From contig MCFE01000885.1 in NCBI GenBank assembly GCA_002104905.1, positions 1 to 28,341 on the forward strand: DNA of 28,341 nt, given 5' to 3'. Below are positions 1-11,513 of the stretch, one piece after another. The translations under genes were made by a program, and so were the position numbers. How positions within the stretch are numbered: position 1 is the first letter of the stretch; every line of letters begins with the position of its first letter. The stretch comes from Basidiobolus meristosporus CBS 931.73. Taxonomy: Eukaryota; Basidiobolomycota; Basidiobolomycetes; Basidiobolales; Basidiobolaceae. Under the pieces are notes generated by a model, which saw only the letters and a program-made list of their open reading frames with translations, was not told the origin of the DNA and did not search any database.

Positions 1-182
1 AAACATCAGGTACCCAAAACATGAAATATAAGCAAGCTATCCAAACAGCCCCAGACTTTGTACACATGCACTTGCAAACTTCCGTAACATGCTCTATGTA
101 TTTGTCTTGCCAAGACCATGTAAAGTATAAATGCCACTTCTATATTCAATACATCATCAAGTGAAAACCATATATTCTACTT
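1..182 (+). repeat. Copia LTR fragment (family LTR-C)
   Basis: This is the 3' part of an LTR that aligns along its length with 3676-3858 and 14496-14676. Shared blocks include caggtaccca, ccatgtaaa-gtataaat (TATA-like) and an attcaata-catca stretch matching the aataaa region of the other copies. It is cut at the window edge on the left. It loses similarity near 182, where a family G fragment begins. No coding capacity is expected. Confidence 0.7.
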
Positions 183-194
183 TAAAGTGTAATT

Positions 195-1130
195 ATCATG
201 GTCTCTCCCTCCCATGCTGTGATAGGTCTTGCTGTGGGCTTTATCTTTAGGCACTGTTGTTGTGCTTCAAAAACTGCACAGTGTTCCTCTGCTGCCACAT
301 ATGGGAATGGCTCAATTCTGGTATGAAACATTGAACTACTGCAGTTCCTTTTTTGCAGCAAAGATACTGTATTCCCTACCTGGAATATTGATTGTTCTAG
401 ATATACTGCCTACTCATCCTGTCTCAGGACAGCTTCCTGATTACTCTGGGCCATTGCATCTATCCTATCAGCCACTGCACCTAATTACTTCATCAATACT
501 TTAGTATGAGCTGACAACATACTTGCAAGTACTGGTGGTGGTGATGTTTTGATGGTCATTTGCTGCTCTTCCACTGGAGGTACTGCATTTGCTACACTCT
601 CATCTGGCTGGGTATTACGGTCAGCTTGCAGCTCTGCAGCAATTCTCAGTTGCCAAAATGATTGAGAGCCTGAGGAGTCCCCATAATTGCCTTCAATGGG
701 TAGTGTGTCAACATGGCCTTTTTTGGATGCAGCCCTGCTTGTTGCACTGAATGTCAAAGCATGCTGTGGTCCATCTATTCTTCTACTGTTGTCTGTAGTG
801 GGGCTTAGTCTGGAACCAGATAACTTTGTTTTAGTTTTTGGTTGCTTATGTATGAAAGTGAGTCAAACCAATGGGGAAATAGTGTTACATACACATGTGT
901 ATATGGTGCCACAACACTATTCATAATGCTTACTAAAGTAGGCCATCAATGAATCCTGCATACAAGTAGGAGCAATGTCTACAAAACAAAACTCTCATAT
1001 TTACACATGTATAATAGCAAAAAGTGATGTGATATAGCTACATTGTTCAGTATCAAGCCATTGCCCCATGGACAAGACTACTATGATTCAACTCTGTGAG
1101 AGAAGAGAATAAACACCATGTGGCTATTGT
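195..1130 (-). pseudogene. Family G element, 5' region and N-terminal ORF fragment
   Basis: The reverse strand carries the first third of the G protein, best preserved in a 90-codon open stretch at 485-757 that begins MTFSATSRAASKKGHV. After an in-frame stop it continues, in the same sense, into a helical segment (DRIDAMAQ) and a block containing EEHCAVFEAQQQCLK and PITAWEG. The same order is found at 5431-6035 (plus) and 21772-22705 (minus). Upstream sequence at 760-1130 is non-coding and aligns with 5090-5430. The protein has no domain I recognise. The fragment is truncated at the PITAWEG block, close to the LTR remnant on its left. Confidence 0.6.
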
Positions 1131-1274
1131 ACCAAGCCTCTTAGCCTTTGAGCACACCTAACTGGCTGATACATCAAATTGCCTTATATGGTAGGAAGCT
1201 TAATGGTGCTCTGACAGCCTCATGGTTGACCTCTGCTTGCATTATAATGGCAGTACAGCAGCCCATAGCTAGTT

Positions 1275-3551
1275 CTAAATAATGCTACCGTACCAATTTC
1301 CCAAATGGTATTTCCTCTCTTCACCTCCCCCTGCACCACTCATATATCTCACTGTAGAATTACCTCTCTTTAGTTGCTCACCCACTATTACCTTGGGCAT
1401 TCCACTTGTAGTTTGAATCAATAAAACTATAACCTCCTGCTTACTAACCTCTGCATATACACACACCTGCTGCAATATACATACATCTATCACCTTAAGT
1501 TTATGACTGTTCAGTGTGATACTTGCAAAATTGCCATATACCTTGTATAGCTGGTGACATATACATCTTGCAAATGTATGCTTGGCTGACACCAATTTTG
1601 CCATGAATACCTCTTGAATATCCACAAAGAGCCTTTTGGTATTTAGCCAATGTATTCCTTCTCCCTGCTGGATTCTAGACCCCCTTAAAGATGTGCTCTG
1701 GCTCTTCTTTGTGCAAGTTCTGTATCAAATGGTGTAGAAATTTACTGGTGACCAAGAGAAACCTGGCATAACTTGGTAAAATGGTCCTAATAAAACTAGT
1801 TGTTCATTGTCTCCACCCAACCATGCATAACGTAACTGATTACCCATGCATTAGGACTGCTTAGCTACTTAATGCCAAAGGCATAGATGTCTCCATGTGC
1901 ACATCTGTCCTCAGGTTTTTCAACTCTTCCTGGCTGTCCTCCATGTGGCAGCTTATCCCATCCATGATGGACTTGAAGGTCATATTCTTGATGAGATTGG
2001 GATATGGTAGTACCTGAAACTTGACTTATCTTCTGATCTTCCCACATATCCACTCCATATGAAACTACCAAATGGTGAAGCAAGGCCCAATATTCTCCAC
2101 ACACTAAACAAGATGAAGTAGAGGGTAGATACAGTACCAGCAGAGATACATGCATTCAGCTTTATACTATTAGTATAGCTGCTCAAACCCTGTCATAGGC
2201 TCCTTGCATAAAAGCTGTAGATGAGTCAATTTGACAATAATGATCCACTGCTGGATAAATATTCCTACAATGTAAATGTATGACTGCCAAGGCTTACAAT
2301 GTATTCTTGGTAGAAATGGCTTCAGAAGGCAACTTAAATAGGTACATATCTGGCTTATCTAGTCCTTACATTTGTATATGTGCATATGCATGTGAATACT
2401 GATTGAAGCCTGTGAGAAGTACTTTGGATAGCAAATTCTCTATAATATCTTGCCAATTCTTTCAGATTTATCTGGCATATTAAAGGGCTTATGTAGGTTG
2501 AAATGCCCCATGTACATTGTGTTCATTAATGGAAGGATATAGTTGAAAGGCAGATGCATTGCTCCCAGTGGCATACTTTGCTCCAACATATACCCTCTAT
2601 CTTAGGTATCTGTGGTTTTTGATTAATTCTGTATTCTGACTGATTGCTTATGGCCTGCCAACTTTGCTCCAATTGCATGCTAACTTCTGCACAATCTCTC
2701 AGTGGGGAGATGATATACCTAGTATGATGTTTGGATAACAATATTGTGTTTGAGCTATGGAGTATTTCCCCTGGATCTCACATGTTTGACAGCAATACCA
2801 TCAATTGTCTTCAGAAAAGCCAGCTATCTTCCAAATGCCTAGGGTATCACTGTTGTGCATCAGCATTTAAAACTTAGCCTATTTTACTCTGTTAGAAAAT
2901 CTAGTATCCTGACAGGTTTCCCTGGCCTAAATATAACTAATCCCAGTTGTGGTTTATTTTATCACTTCTCAGAATATATTTTTAGCTGTCCCACCTGATC
3001 AATTTTAATGTGGTCATTACATCCTCAACTGATCTGCTAAGCCTTTTCAAGTGATTAGTCATCAGAGGTCTATCCAACCACTTAGCAGTTGCCAAGACAT
3101 CAGCAGATTAATGATGCAGTTTCTCATTTATCTTATGCACCTATGAACACCCCAACAGATTTCAATTAGTCCAGTCTCCTAGCGCTTACTAATTCAACTT
3201 GATCAGAAAAATATAAATAAAGTTTACTGAACCTTTTGGTTTAGTGTGTGTCTCAACAAAATTATGATTGTGCCTCAGCAAAATTAAGGATTCAACAATT
3301 CCATTCCAGTTTCCACCCAAGCCTAGCATATCTAGCATTCCCAAGAACACCAAGCCTAGCCTGTATAGCAAGCCAACTCTGTTGCCTTTATAGCCCAACC
3401 TAACTATATACAATACTTATATTAGACCAGAACCTCTCTGCTAATATTTCTGTCACCCTTGACAATTCTAAGATTCTGCACTTAGTTGTCACTTAGTTTC
3501 AGTTAACTCATTCAAGACTGTTATTACACTTTTCTCTTGAATGCAACAATC
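1275..3551 (-). pseudogene. Plavaka/CACTA-like transposase, C-terminal half, decayed
   Basis: Reading from 3551 down to 1275, conserved pieces of a fungal CACTA-type (Plavaka-like) transposase appear between many stops and frameshifts. The diagnostic block is near 2160-2030: a segment like CMYLCWYCIYPLLHLV, then a GPCFTIW step, then MEW-CGK, then LPYPNL. It fits the family pattern of a histidine/leucine-rich stretch, G-P-aromatic, then MER-x-x-G. A 116-codon open stretch at 1275-1625 is the distal part. A second copy of this half lies at 22880-23850 on the other strand and aligns throughout. The gene continues upstream at 3900-5066 and is split by a solo LTR. It is clearly non-functional. Assignment to Plavaka rather than another CACTA branch is inferred from motif memory. 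Confidence 0.55.
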
Positions 3552-3899
3552 TGTTGTAAAAGTTCGTATTTCTACCTAAATATTCACCTAACTTAGTCAC
3601 TTAGATCATTACCTTCAAATCCTAGAGAATACTGACCAAATTCCTTGTTGGGATTTACTTAGAATATTTTCACCAAAATACCAGGTACCCAGAACATGAA
3701 AATTCTCAAAGTTGTCCAAACAGCCCCAAACGTTGCACATATGTTCTTGGGACCTTCCTTAGCCTATTCTATGTGTTTGTCATGCCAAGACCATGTAAAA
3801 GTATAAATACTACTTTTACATTCAATAAATCATTAAGTGAAACCACATAATCTACTTGTCCTCCCAATCACTTCCAATATCTCCAAGACTCTTACAACA
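3552..3899 (+). mobile_element. Solo Copia LTR (family LTR-C), 348 bp
   Basis: It starts TGTTGTAAAAGTT and ends CTTACAACA, matching the 5' LTR of the Copia element at 14374-14720 from end to end. It has a TATA-like gtataaatac at 3801-3810 and an aataaa motif shortly after. Flanks are caatc on the left and taatc on the right: a 5-bp target-site duplication with one C/T difference. There is no primer-binding site or Copia coding sequence beside it, so it is a solo LTR. It interrupts the transposase relic just after its catalytic core. Confidence 0.8.
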
Positions 3900-5066
3900 T
3901 AATCACCAATGCAGATAATAATATGTGCGTTGGTACAATAGCCAGTTAGTAGTATCTGGCCAGAAGGCATACAACATTCATCCAGCAATAGATAAAGGTA
4001 GCTATCCAGGTTGGATGGCAATTTAAGCCCAGAAACTAGTGAGACTATTGTCAGATTTCTGTTCTGGTACCATAAGATAAGTGGCAGCTTCAGGTTGATG
4101 AGAATCAGTGGCCAGCAGGATTTGCTAGTAGGGTACTTGTACAGTGATAATCCATCATGTGTCAAGGCAAAGACATGGTCATACATACCTTCAAAGTAGT
4201 CCTTGCTTCTTAGTTGTTTGCTATGTTTGCCATTAAAAATATTGGAAATGTTTGTGCTTGATTGATACTAAGTAAGGTACTTTATAGCCATAAATATTTG
4301 TTAGACTGCATGAGCTTCTTTAGATGTGGAGTTGTTGGAATATCTCTGGAGTGTGAGTGATACTTTCCTCTTATGGTGGTGGGCTCCTGACAAGTTGGAC
4401 GCCTAGCAAATGCAGCATTTTCTAATATGAACACCTTGCAACTGTTTACACATGCTGGTATCAGGACAGTCTCTGGGTCATATGCTGCCAGCTGTATAGT
4501 AGTTGTCCACTTGTACCATGTAGATGGTAAGCAGCATCCTGGAATAACTTTGCCATGAAGTAGCAGTGAATTCTCAAAGCCCCCATCACCAATAACAGTT
4601 AAAACAAACCACTTCTCTAGCCACATCATCACATCATTCACCAGTAGATGGAATACTGGGCTCACTTGGCTTCATAGAGTATCTTTGGCTTTTTTTGCTA
4701 TGGATGTTGTCTGATTGGATACAGGGGTTTTGCCAGGTTCATGCAGGGTACTATTGTTGGGGGAGGTAGGCTCATTATGCATCAGTGAGCATGCTTTTTT
4801 AGAGCTAGCACTCTGCTTGCCATATTTGGAGGGCTGGAGTAAGCCTAAGGGCATCACAAACTCACCTGACTCAGTTTGTGCAAGGTGACAAGTACAACCA
4901 GGTGCCACTCTAGAAGTATCAACTGGCCAGCATGATATTGTTGGTACAGTAGTGACTGATGAATGGCCAAATATGAGTTGTGTGATGAAGCACCCACAGC
5001 AATCCTTTTAATACTTCCTATGCTGTATGCATGCCTCATGGCTGAGAGGCTTGCTGCAATAGCCAA
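3900..5066 (-). pseudogene. Plavaka/CACTA-like transposase, N-terminal and catalytic region, decayed
   Basis: The catalytic-core segment lies near 4186-3900: a stretch reading VFALTHDGLSLYKY, then SCWPLILINLKLPL, then VSGLKLPSNLDSYLY. This matches the 'D-G-x-x-x-F/Y ... CWP-[IL]-x-L-x-x-LP ... PG-x-K-x-P-x-D-x-x-S-F/Y-L' pattern of fungal CACTA-like transposases. Upstream, a 127-codon open stretch (4282-4665) holds spaced cysteines, compatible with the usual zinc-binding N-terminal part, and 4672-4908 is a Ser/Thr-rich linker. The frame changes several times between these pieces. The C-terminal half continues at 1275-3551. The 5' end lies next to, and diverges from, the family G copy that starts near 5090. 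The family call is moderately firm; inactivity is certain. Confidence 0.6.
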
Positions 5067-5089
5067 GTGGTCTTTTTTCTCTTTTTGTA

Positions 5090-5430
5090 CAGTGTGCTAA
5101 CAAAGTAGTCCTCTCCAGGGGGCAAAGAGTTTGCCACTTGTCAATGTAGCACTATTACATCATTGTTTTGTTAGTACTCCTGTGGACTTCAGGCAGTTTT
5201 GTGTTTGAGACATTGCACCTACATGAATGTAAGATTCAATGATGACCTGCCATAGTAAGCTTTATGAATAAAGTTGTGGCACCACATACACACATACATG
5301 TAGCAATATTTCCCTGTTGGCTTGACTCACTTCCATATTTATATATTGCCAAAAAAAATAAGCACAGTTATCTGGCTCCCAGCCAAAACCCATAATTGAC
5401 ATCAGTAAAAGAACACTAGGACATCAGCTT
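5090..5430 (+). repeat. Family G 5' non-coding region
   Basis: This stretch, without convincing coding sequence, aligns with the reverse complement of 760-1130. Shared blocks include tatgaata-a-gttgtggcacca and the region around ttgactcactt. A shorter match lies at 16950-17165. It probably holds the promoter and leader of the G protein. It is A/T-rich near 5340-5370 with a run of seven A residues. The true outer end of family G is not resolved. Confidence 0.5.
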
Positions 5431-6035
5431 GCTTTGACATTCAGTGCAACAAGCAGGGCTACAACCAAAAAAGGCCCTGTGGGCAGTGTGCACACAGTAG
5501 GTAATAATGCCACTCCTGGGGCTCTGGGTCAAGTAGGTAGTTGGGAATCACTGTAGAGCCACATGCTGACCATAATGCTGAGGCATATGAGAACGTAGCA
5601 AAAGCAGTCCCTTCAGTTGAAGACCAGCAAGTGGCCGTTATGACATCACCACCACCCATATTAGCAAGTATGTTGTCAGCCCATACTGAGCATTAATGAG
5701 GCTATTAGGTGCAGTGGCCAATAGGACAGATGCAATGGCCCAGAGAAGTCTGGAAATAGCCCAGAAGCAGGATGAGCAGATAATTAGAGTAGAACAATCA
5801 ATATCCCAGGTAGTGAAAGCAGTATCTTTGCTGTAAGCAAGGAACTCAAGTCATCAAATGTCACAGCTCAGAGTTGAGCAATTTTCCAATGTAACAGCAG
5901 AGGAACACTGTACAGTCTTTGAAGCACAACAACAGTGCCCAAAGACAAAGCCAACAGAAAAGTCTATTACAGCATGGGAGGGAGAATAATTAGTATTTAT
6001 GCCACGCCTAAAATTAAAAGACATTGAAGTTTCAT
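5431..6035 (+). pseudogene. Family G protein, N-terminal third (copy A)
   Basis: It begins with the conserved TFSATSRATTKKGP segment and carries the same order of blocks as the fragment at 195-757: a Ser/Gly-rich start, a helical stretch (MSSAH-like then D-MAQ), and the VFEAQQQ-equivalent block. The frame is lost after about 40 codons and several stops follow. The coding trace resumes at 6748 after a family L LTR insertion. Without the insertion the G coding trace in this copy is about 1.77 kb, close to the ~1.78 kb in copy D, which supports one ancestral ORF of about 590 codons. Confidence 0.5.
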
Positions 6036-6747
6036 TGTTGTGGGGTCACAGTGACACCCACAGTCAGATGTGCTCATTCCCATATTTTCTACTTCCTTAT
6101 TTTTCTACTACCCTTATATTAGTTTTATCCCCTTTGTCTTACTTAATCTGTACTCTCCCATAAGCTGGGTGACTATCACACCTGCTTACCTCATTGCAAA
6201 AGTTATTCCTCACTTTATGTAAGATTACATGATATAAGTACTTTGGTATTAGGCAGGTACCTGTGCCAGTTCCCATAGCACATGACCAAGCCATCTGACC
6301 ATCCCTACCATATTCATACCATATATGGTATCACTATGTTCCGCAAGTTTCAGAATACTTATTCATGATTGGTTGAGTGTGCTGTGCCTCTTAGAATCTT
6401 CCAGTACCTACTTAGAATATACTTAGCTCATTCTGATGTCATTAAGGTATGTATTTGGCCACCAGAACCTTCTGGAACATTATGATTAGTAATCACTTTG
6501 ACATCTCAAAGGATGCTGAGCCCAGCACATACTTTTGTTAGCACACCAACTAAGATGGCAATTGTAGCTCAAAAGTTTTCTCTTGGCAAGCTTGTGGCTT
6601 TATTACCTTTCACCTTAGAGTAGAGACAAAACCCAAGTATTCCTAGCAAGCTTTTGCCAGAGGTTGTTGCACTCAGCAAACACCTTACACACCAAACACT
6701 TGAGAAGTGTTGGACATACCTCTCTCTTGGACCTATACACCACCACA
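6036..6747 (+). mobile_element. Family L LTR, internally deleted copy
   Basis: It starts TGTTGTGGGGTCACAG and ends ACACCACCACA, as do the two longer family L copies at 13182-14250 (reverse) and 26113-27184. About 370 bp present in those copies is missing near 6496, where aatcactt joins tgacatctcaaagg. The insertion splits the G coding region; comparison with the empty equivalent near 22050 supports the edges. The flanks are tcat and ctgt, which do not match as they stand but could derive from one 4-bp site by CpG decay. An 84-codon open stretch on the reverse strand inside it is not considered a gene. Confidence 0.75.
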
Positions 6748-7923
6748 CTGTGAAGCCATTAAGTGGAATGATGAAGATTGGGCCAACATTCAGGAGGCCA
6801 TCAGAAGTTTGGCTTGCCAACACCTTATGGCTGGCTTATTAGAGGACCACTAGGAACTCAAGCCCAAGCAGAATGAGCTTGACTTGTTCCATGAGCATTA
6901 TCCTAGATTCAAACAAGCAAACAGATTTTGGGCCAACAAAGGTATGCTAAGAAAGTATCTTAAGAATAGCAGAAACTATCAATGGCAGAAGAACAAGGGC
7001 ATGATGGCTAAAAACCAGTGGCTTCCTCAAGAGCCCATCACAAGCAGGGCCAAAAGCTCCAAACAAGTGTTAAAGAAGCATCAGGTAGCTGGAAGAGTGC
7101 CAATAAGGGAAAAGCAGGTAGACGTAGATGCATCAGCACAACATTAACCAAGAAAAAAGTATAATTCTACCCAAGAAGCACTCAGTCAGAGTGGTACTGA
7201 AGGACCTAGTAGTGATAAGAACCAGCAGCTACCTGAGTAGCCTGTTATAGCATGGGCTGAGAGCTTGAAACAAGCAGGAAAGAGGTTTGGGTTGCCTGCA
7301 CATTGCCATCAAGGGACAATCAGGCCAAAACAGAAGCATCAGAGTAGCATTTATCAAGGAAAAGAAATAGATCAACGCAAAGAGCACTCAGACCAAGCAG
7401 CAGTGAAAGACCTAGCAGTTATAATGGAACAGGTAAAGGGAATAAGTCCACACAAGCTAGAGTCAGGATAGCCTGAGAAAAAAGCTGCAGTTCTTGCCAA
7501 TTAATGGTGTAAGCCTGGAACAAACTAAATCCCATCATAGCCAAGAAGAATTAACAACAAGAATGCAGCTGTTTTTACAAGAGTTGGAAGCACAGCCAGC
7601 TGAGCTATGCTTCAGTGAGGTAGTTGAGTATGCAGAGAAATGCAATTTTTCTACCACAGCCTCCAGATCCTATATTGCTGACAGAGTGGAGATCTTACCA
7701 ACAGATAAGGTGACATAGTCAAGAACTGAAAGATTATCACAATGCCTGCAGTGGAACTTTAGAACATCAGTATGCACATTCAGACATCACAGCACTTCTT
7801 CAGGAGTAGTGCTTAAGAAAACACACTTGAATATTGCAAGGATTTATTGCAAAGGCTGGCATATGTGGTGTTACACCTTGCAGTGCCAGCTGAAGACCAA
7901 GATGTATGGGAACCAGTGAATGG
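6748..7923 (+). pseudogene. Family G protein, middle and C-terminal parts (copy A)
   Basis: The best-conserved core of the G protein runs through 6780-7010: a WANIQEA segment, then ELKPKQNE, FHEHYPRFKQANRFWA and MLRKYLKNSRNYQWQ. It is followed by a Lys/Arg/Gln-rich region holding two related units of about 65 residues (near 7020-7240 and 7241-7450). The C-terminal part (about 7494-7718) ends in a segment matching the end of copy D (QDVWEPV). Only a few stops interrupt it. I see no zinc knuckle, reverse transcriptase, integrase or DDE transposase. The basic composition suggests nucleic-acid binding, as for a Gag-like or accessory DNA-binding protein, but that is inference. Confidence 0.55.
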
Positions 7924-8450
7924 ATAGTGGTGTAAAGCCGTAGGGTTCTTGCCAAAGTCATAGAAACAGAGTGTTACAGCAGATATGCGTATTGAGTGAT
8001 GGATCTTAATGGAGTTACTAATTGAGTGTGGGGTTGGGCTTAATGTTAGTGTAGGGTATAGGGTCTTGTGTAGGTCAACACAATTGGTAATTGAAGTACA
8101 ACTGAAGTTTCAATATATATAAATCAAAATGTATGCATGCAAAGTAAGAGAAACAATTAAATCAGGAGGTAAGGAGTGTGAAAAAGTGATAACTGCCAAT
8201 CAATGCACTCAAGCATAGGAGGCAATAGAGTGTCTGTGATCAGAAAGTGAGAAAATTGACAGAGAACCAATCAAGAGCCACTTTTGTGTTGTTGTGATGA
8301 GAAATTTTGACCAAGTTTGTTGTGAAATCTGGGGTATAATTACTTTTTGACAGTCTTTGCAGTTTGTCCCCTGAGGATCAATACCTCTTAGTCACAGGAC
8401 TTTAAATTTGTGACAGCCTTTTGATGTGATCATCACAATCACTTTTCATA
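7924..8450 (+). repeat. Family G conserved 3' tail (copy A)
   Basis: Non-coding sequence downstream of the G ORF that is conserved in all three 3' ends (here, and as reverse complement at 17175-17700 and 19160-19674). Shared landmarks are an aagccc-aacc block, a CCAATCA motif followed by aagccactt, and a distal block around gtcacaggactttaaa. Conservation this far past the stop suggests it is part of the mobile unit, for example its 3' UTR and end. Confidence 0.6.
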
Positions 8451-8586
8451 GGGCACAGGATCAAAGAACTGAAAGAAGGTGGCCAAGTTAAAGCTGTAAA
8501 TAAGTCCCACTGTGACAAAGACTAGTCCAGCTTTGTTAAGTAAATTTTAGCTGCTGAATACTACCAAGCAGTACAATATCTCAACC
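8450..8586 (-). repeat. Copia LTR fragment (family LTR-B) at the 3' end of Copia B
   Basis: On the reverse strand the LTR starts ggttgagatattgtac, directly after a purine-rich tract (agaggtgaa), as expected for a polypurine tract followed by a 3' LTR. It aligns with 23990-24250, 16625-16894 and 22715-22866 (shared gactagtcca and aagttaa-gctgtaaat blocks). Only about 137 bp remain before family G sequence begins. Confidence 0.6.
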
Positions 8587-11513
8587 TTCACCTCTAACTA
8601 AATGACTTCTAAGCCCCAAAATCTCTCTGAGACTCTCAAGCTGAGGCCTAGCTAGTGGTTTGTCAGTATGTCCACCCCCATTTTGTCATTTGGGCACTAA
8701 GTTAGCTCTACTTTATAATTTCAACAACTTACCGCACAGAGTGGTGTTATATATCTATGTGCTCAGTTCTGGCATGATCAGTAGGATTGCTAGCTAATGA
8801 AACACAACCTTGGCTATCCTTATAAGTAAAACATGGCTCATTAGAGCTAAAACCAAGTCTTTGAGTAATATTTGTAACCATAAAGTATTCTTAGTTGCAT
8901 ACCAAGCAGCCATATTGTCTGCCTTAGTTGTAGAACATGCCACAGTTAGTTGTTTCTTACAATTCCAGTTAATGGCTGCACCAGCATATAGAAATACATA
9001 CCCATTAGTATATATTCCTTCTTTCAGATCCCTACCTTGAGCTGAGTTACAAAAGTCATAGAATTGTTGCCTATTTGTTGCTTCAGAGTATTCTAGACCT
9101 ATATTTGTGGTACATTGCAGATATTGGAAGAAATGCATAAATGCTGCAATTTGAACAGTTCCATAATTCTGCACTAACTGACTAGCAATTCCTATTGCCA
9201 CTGCACTATCTGGACCTGTATATGCAAATCAAGTACATTACACTACAAACCAATGACTGATAGGGAAAGTATTGGTTCATACTTCAGCTATTTCCACCAA
9301 AAACTGGCTGAGATTTGCCCAAACTCAGGTTATTGTCCATGGGGGTTGTGGCAGGCTAGCAATTTACCATATTGAAGAGTCTAAGAGTGTGCCTGTTGTA
9401 CTTAGACTGATTTGGCACAGGTTTATGTGGAGATATGCTAGGCTTGACTTCAACTCTAAGTCAATAGCTATATCTTTACAGATTTCTCATCTTAAACTTG
9501 CTGAGAAGGTCTGATTTTGTATGTTCAAGTGCCTCCTGGTCACATGTAGCTTTTATTAGGTTGTCCACATAAAGTACCAGAAAAATCACTCTGTTTTAAG
9601 CAGTTTCACATATATACTGTAAATTGTTAAGGTATTAGAGAGATATATTGAAAGTGAGTTGGAGAATTAGAAGATTTATTTGATGTTCACTTATTGTTTG
9701 ATTGAGTTACAGCAGAGTATTTGAGCTTACTACAGAGCTTCATATACATAACTACTTAGTCATAATAAGAGGAGTCTCAGGAGTATATGTGCCAAGTTTC
9801 AGCTCATTTTGACAAGTTTCAGATTCCCAAAATTCTATACTTCATTATTTCCTAATAATTAGCAAATATTTTGCATGCAAATTTCAGTTAATGTTCTGCA
9901 CTACATAAAGTAACTAAGTGCTAGTTCATAATATATTGGTGATTATGTGAGCTCCTAATTAATTCAAAATGATTTGCAGTGCTACAAATAAGCCCAATCT
10001 CCTCTAGATATGTGTCAGTCTGGTTAACCATGTTCTAGGTGCCTGCTTAAGCCCATAGAGCAGTTTTCTGAGTCTACAGACCTTATAGGGGCCATTTGGA
10101 TTGGTAAAGCTTTCTATTTACTCCTTATATATAGTTTCTTGCAGATCCCCATTTAGAAAGAATATTTTGGCAGCCATTTGGGGTAGACCATGACTATGTA
10201 AAGCTGCCAGGGCTAGAAATAGTTTATTTGAGTTAGGCTTGGCTACTGGAGCAAGTATTTCCTTGAAGTTGGGTCCCTGGATCTAGGGGTAGCCTTTAGC
10301 ACCAATCTAACATTGTACATATCAATGGTACAAACTAAGGATACTTTGATCTTGCTAAGACATCTACATTCTCTTGGCTACTTGCATTTGGTAAATCTAC
10401 CAGTTTCCACATTTTTGCCTTGAGTAAAGATTGCTACTCCTCCTGCATAGCTTGTTGCCATATGGTAGCATCTGCATTTTGCATTTCCTGTTCCAGATTC
10501 AGAGGTGGGCTGTATAAGGCAAGATAAGCTTCTTCATGGTCAATGGATGCCTGCCACCAAGATCTAAGGGCATTTCTTATTTTGTTAGATCTTCTAACTG
10601 GGATAATCTATTCTAATCTGGAACTGGTAGAATTTTGTTGAGTATCTGGCTGTGTTAGGTATATATCTTCTTCATTAGTAGTGATTGCATCATCTGGCAG
10701 CTGGCCAATGATCTTAGTAGCTTTCTGATCTGAGTTCCCCTCAAAAACAGCATCTCTGCTCTTGCATAGCTTTGGAATTTTGCCACCATACACTCTATAC
10801 CCTCTGGTATTCTCACAATAGATAAGAAGGATCCCTTTTCCACTTTTTGGTCTCAACTTGATTGACTTTTTGTTACAGATGTGATGGCAAGCATCACTGT
10901 CAAAGATCCAAAGGTGCTAGAGGTCTGGTTATTTATATGTAGATGCTTCAAATAGTGTAGAATCATGTAGTGCTACTGTTGGGGATTTATTCTATATACT
11001 TACTATGGTAACAAATTTAACCAAAACCTGTGGTCAATTTCCTTCTCATATAGCATACTATGTGTCATCTCTACTATTGTTATATTTGCCCATTTGATTA
11101 CTTCATTTTGCTGTGAAGTATGTTGGATAGTGGCTGACGTAAGTATACCAGTAGCTGAGCAGTAACTTGCAAACTTCTTAGAACAGTGTTCTCCTCCATT
11201 GCCACTGTGAAATACCTTCATTTTTCACCACATTTGTGTTGCAGCCATGTTCTTGGAGGGCTTGAACGTCTCTAAAGCCTCATCCTTTGTCTTCAGGATG
11301 TATACCCATGTATATATTGTCTTGTTATCAATCAATATCATAAAATGTTTCTTGGCTCTAAAGGAGAGTGTTTTCATGGGCCCACACATATCTGAGTGCA
11401 CAATAGCCAATATATTGGTGGTATTAATGCCTCCTGAGCTCCTGAAACATTTCCTAGCTAGTTTGTATTTAGCATCCCTTACTGACACTCAATGTGATTG
11501 GAATTGAGTAATC
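8587..11513 (-). pseudogene. Copia B polyprotein: integrase, reverse transcriptase, RNase H (decayed)
   Basis: Ty1/Copia pol in the usual order on the reverse strand. Integrase is at 11488-11003: it retains HSDMCGPMK, but the second catalytic Asp is Gly (HSGNGGEH) and the final Glu region reads VIKWAN instead of V-x-ER-x-N. The SH3-like segment is at 10856-10608 (RPKSGKGILLIY, ENTRGYRVY). The start of reverse transcriptase is near 10500-10380 (DATIWQQAMQEE, MWKLVDLP). The catalytic box at 9571-9560 reads YVDN instead of YVDD. RNase H is at 9201-8794 (AGAAINWNCKKQLTVACSTT). Multiple stops occur, many TAG/TGA. It is a dead element, continued upstream at 12656-13181 beyond a family S insertion. 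A purine tract and LTR-B piece follow its 3' end. Confidence 0.85.

Noticed and set aside
11247-11507. An 86-codon plus-strand open stretch.
   Set aside because: It is the antisense shadow of the Copia B integrase, whose motifs are on the reverse strand.
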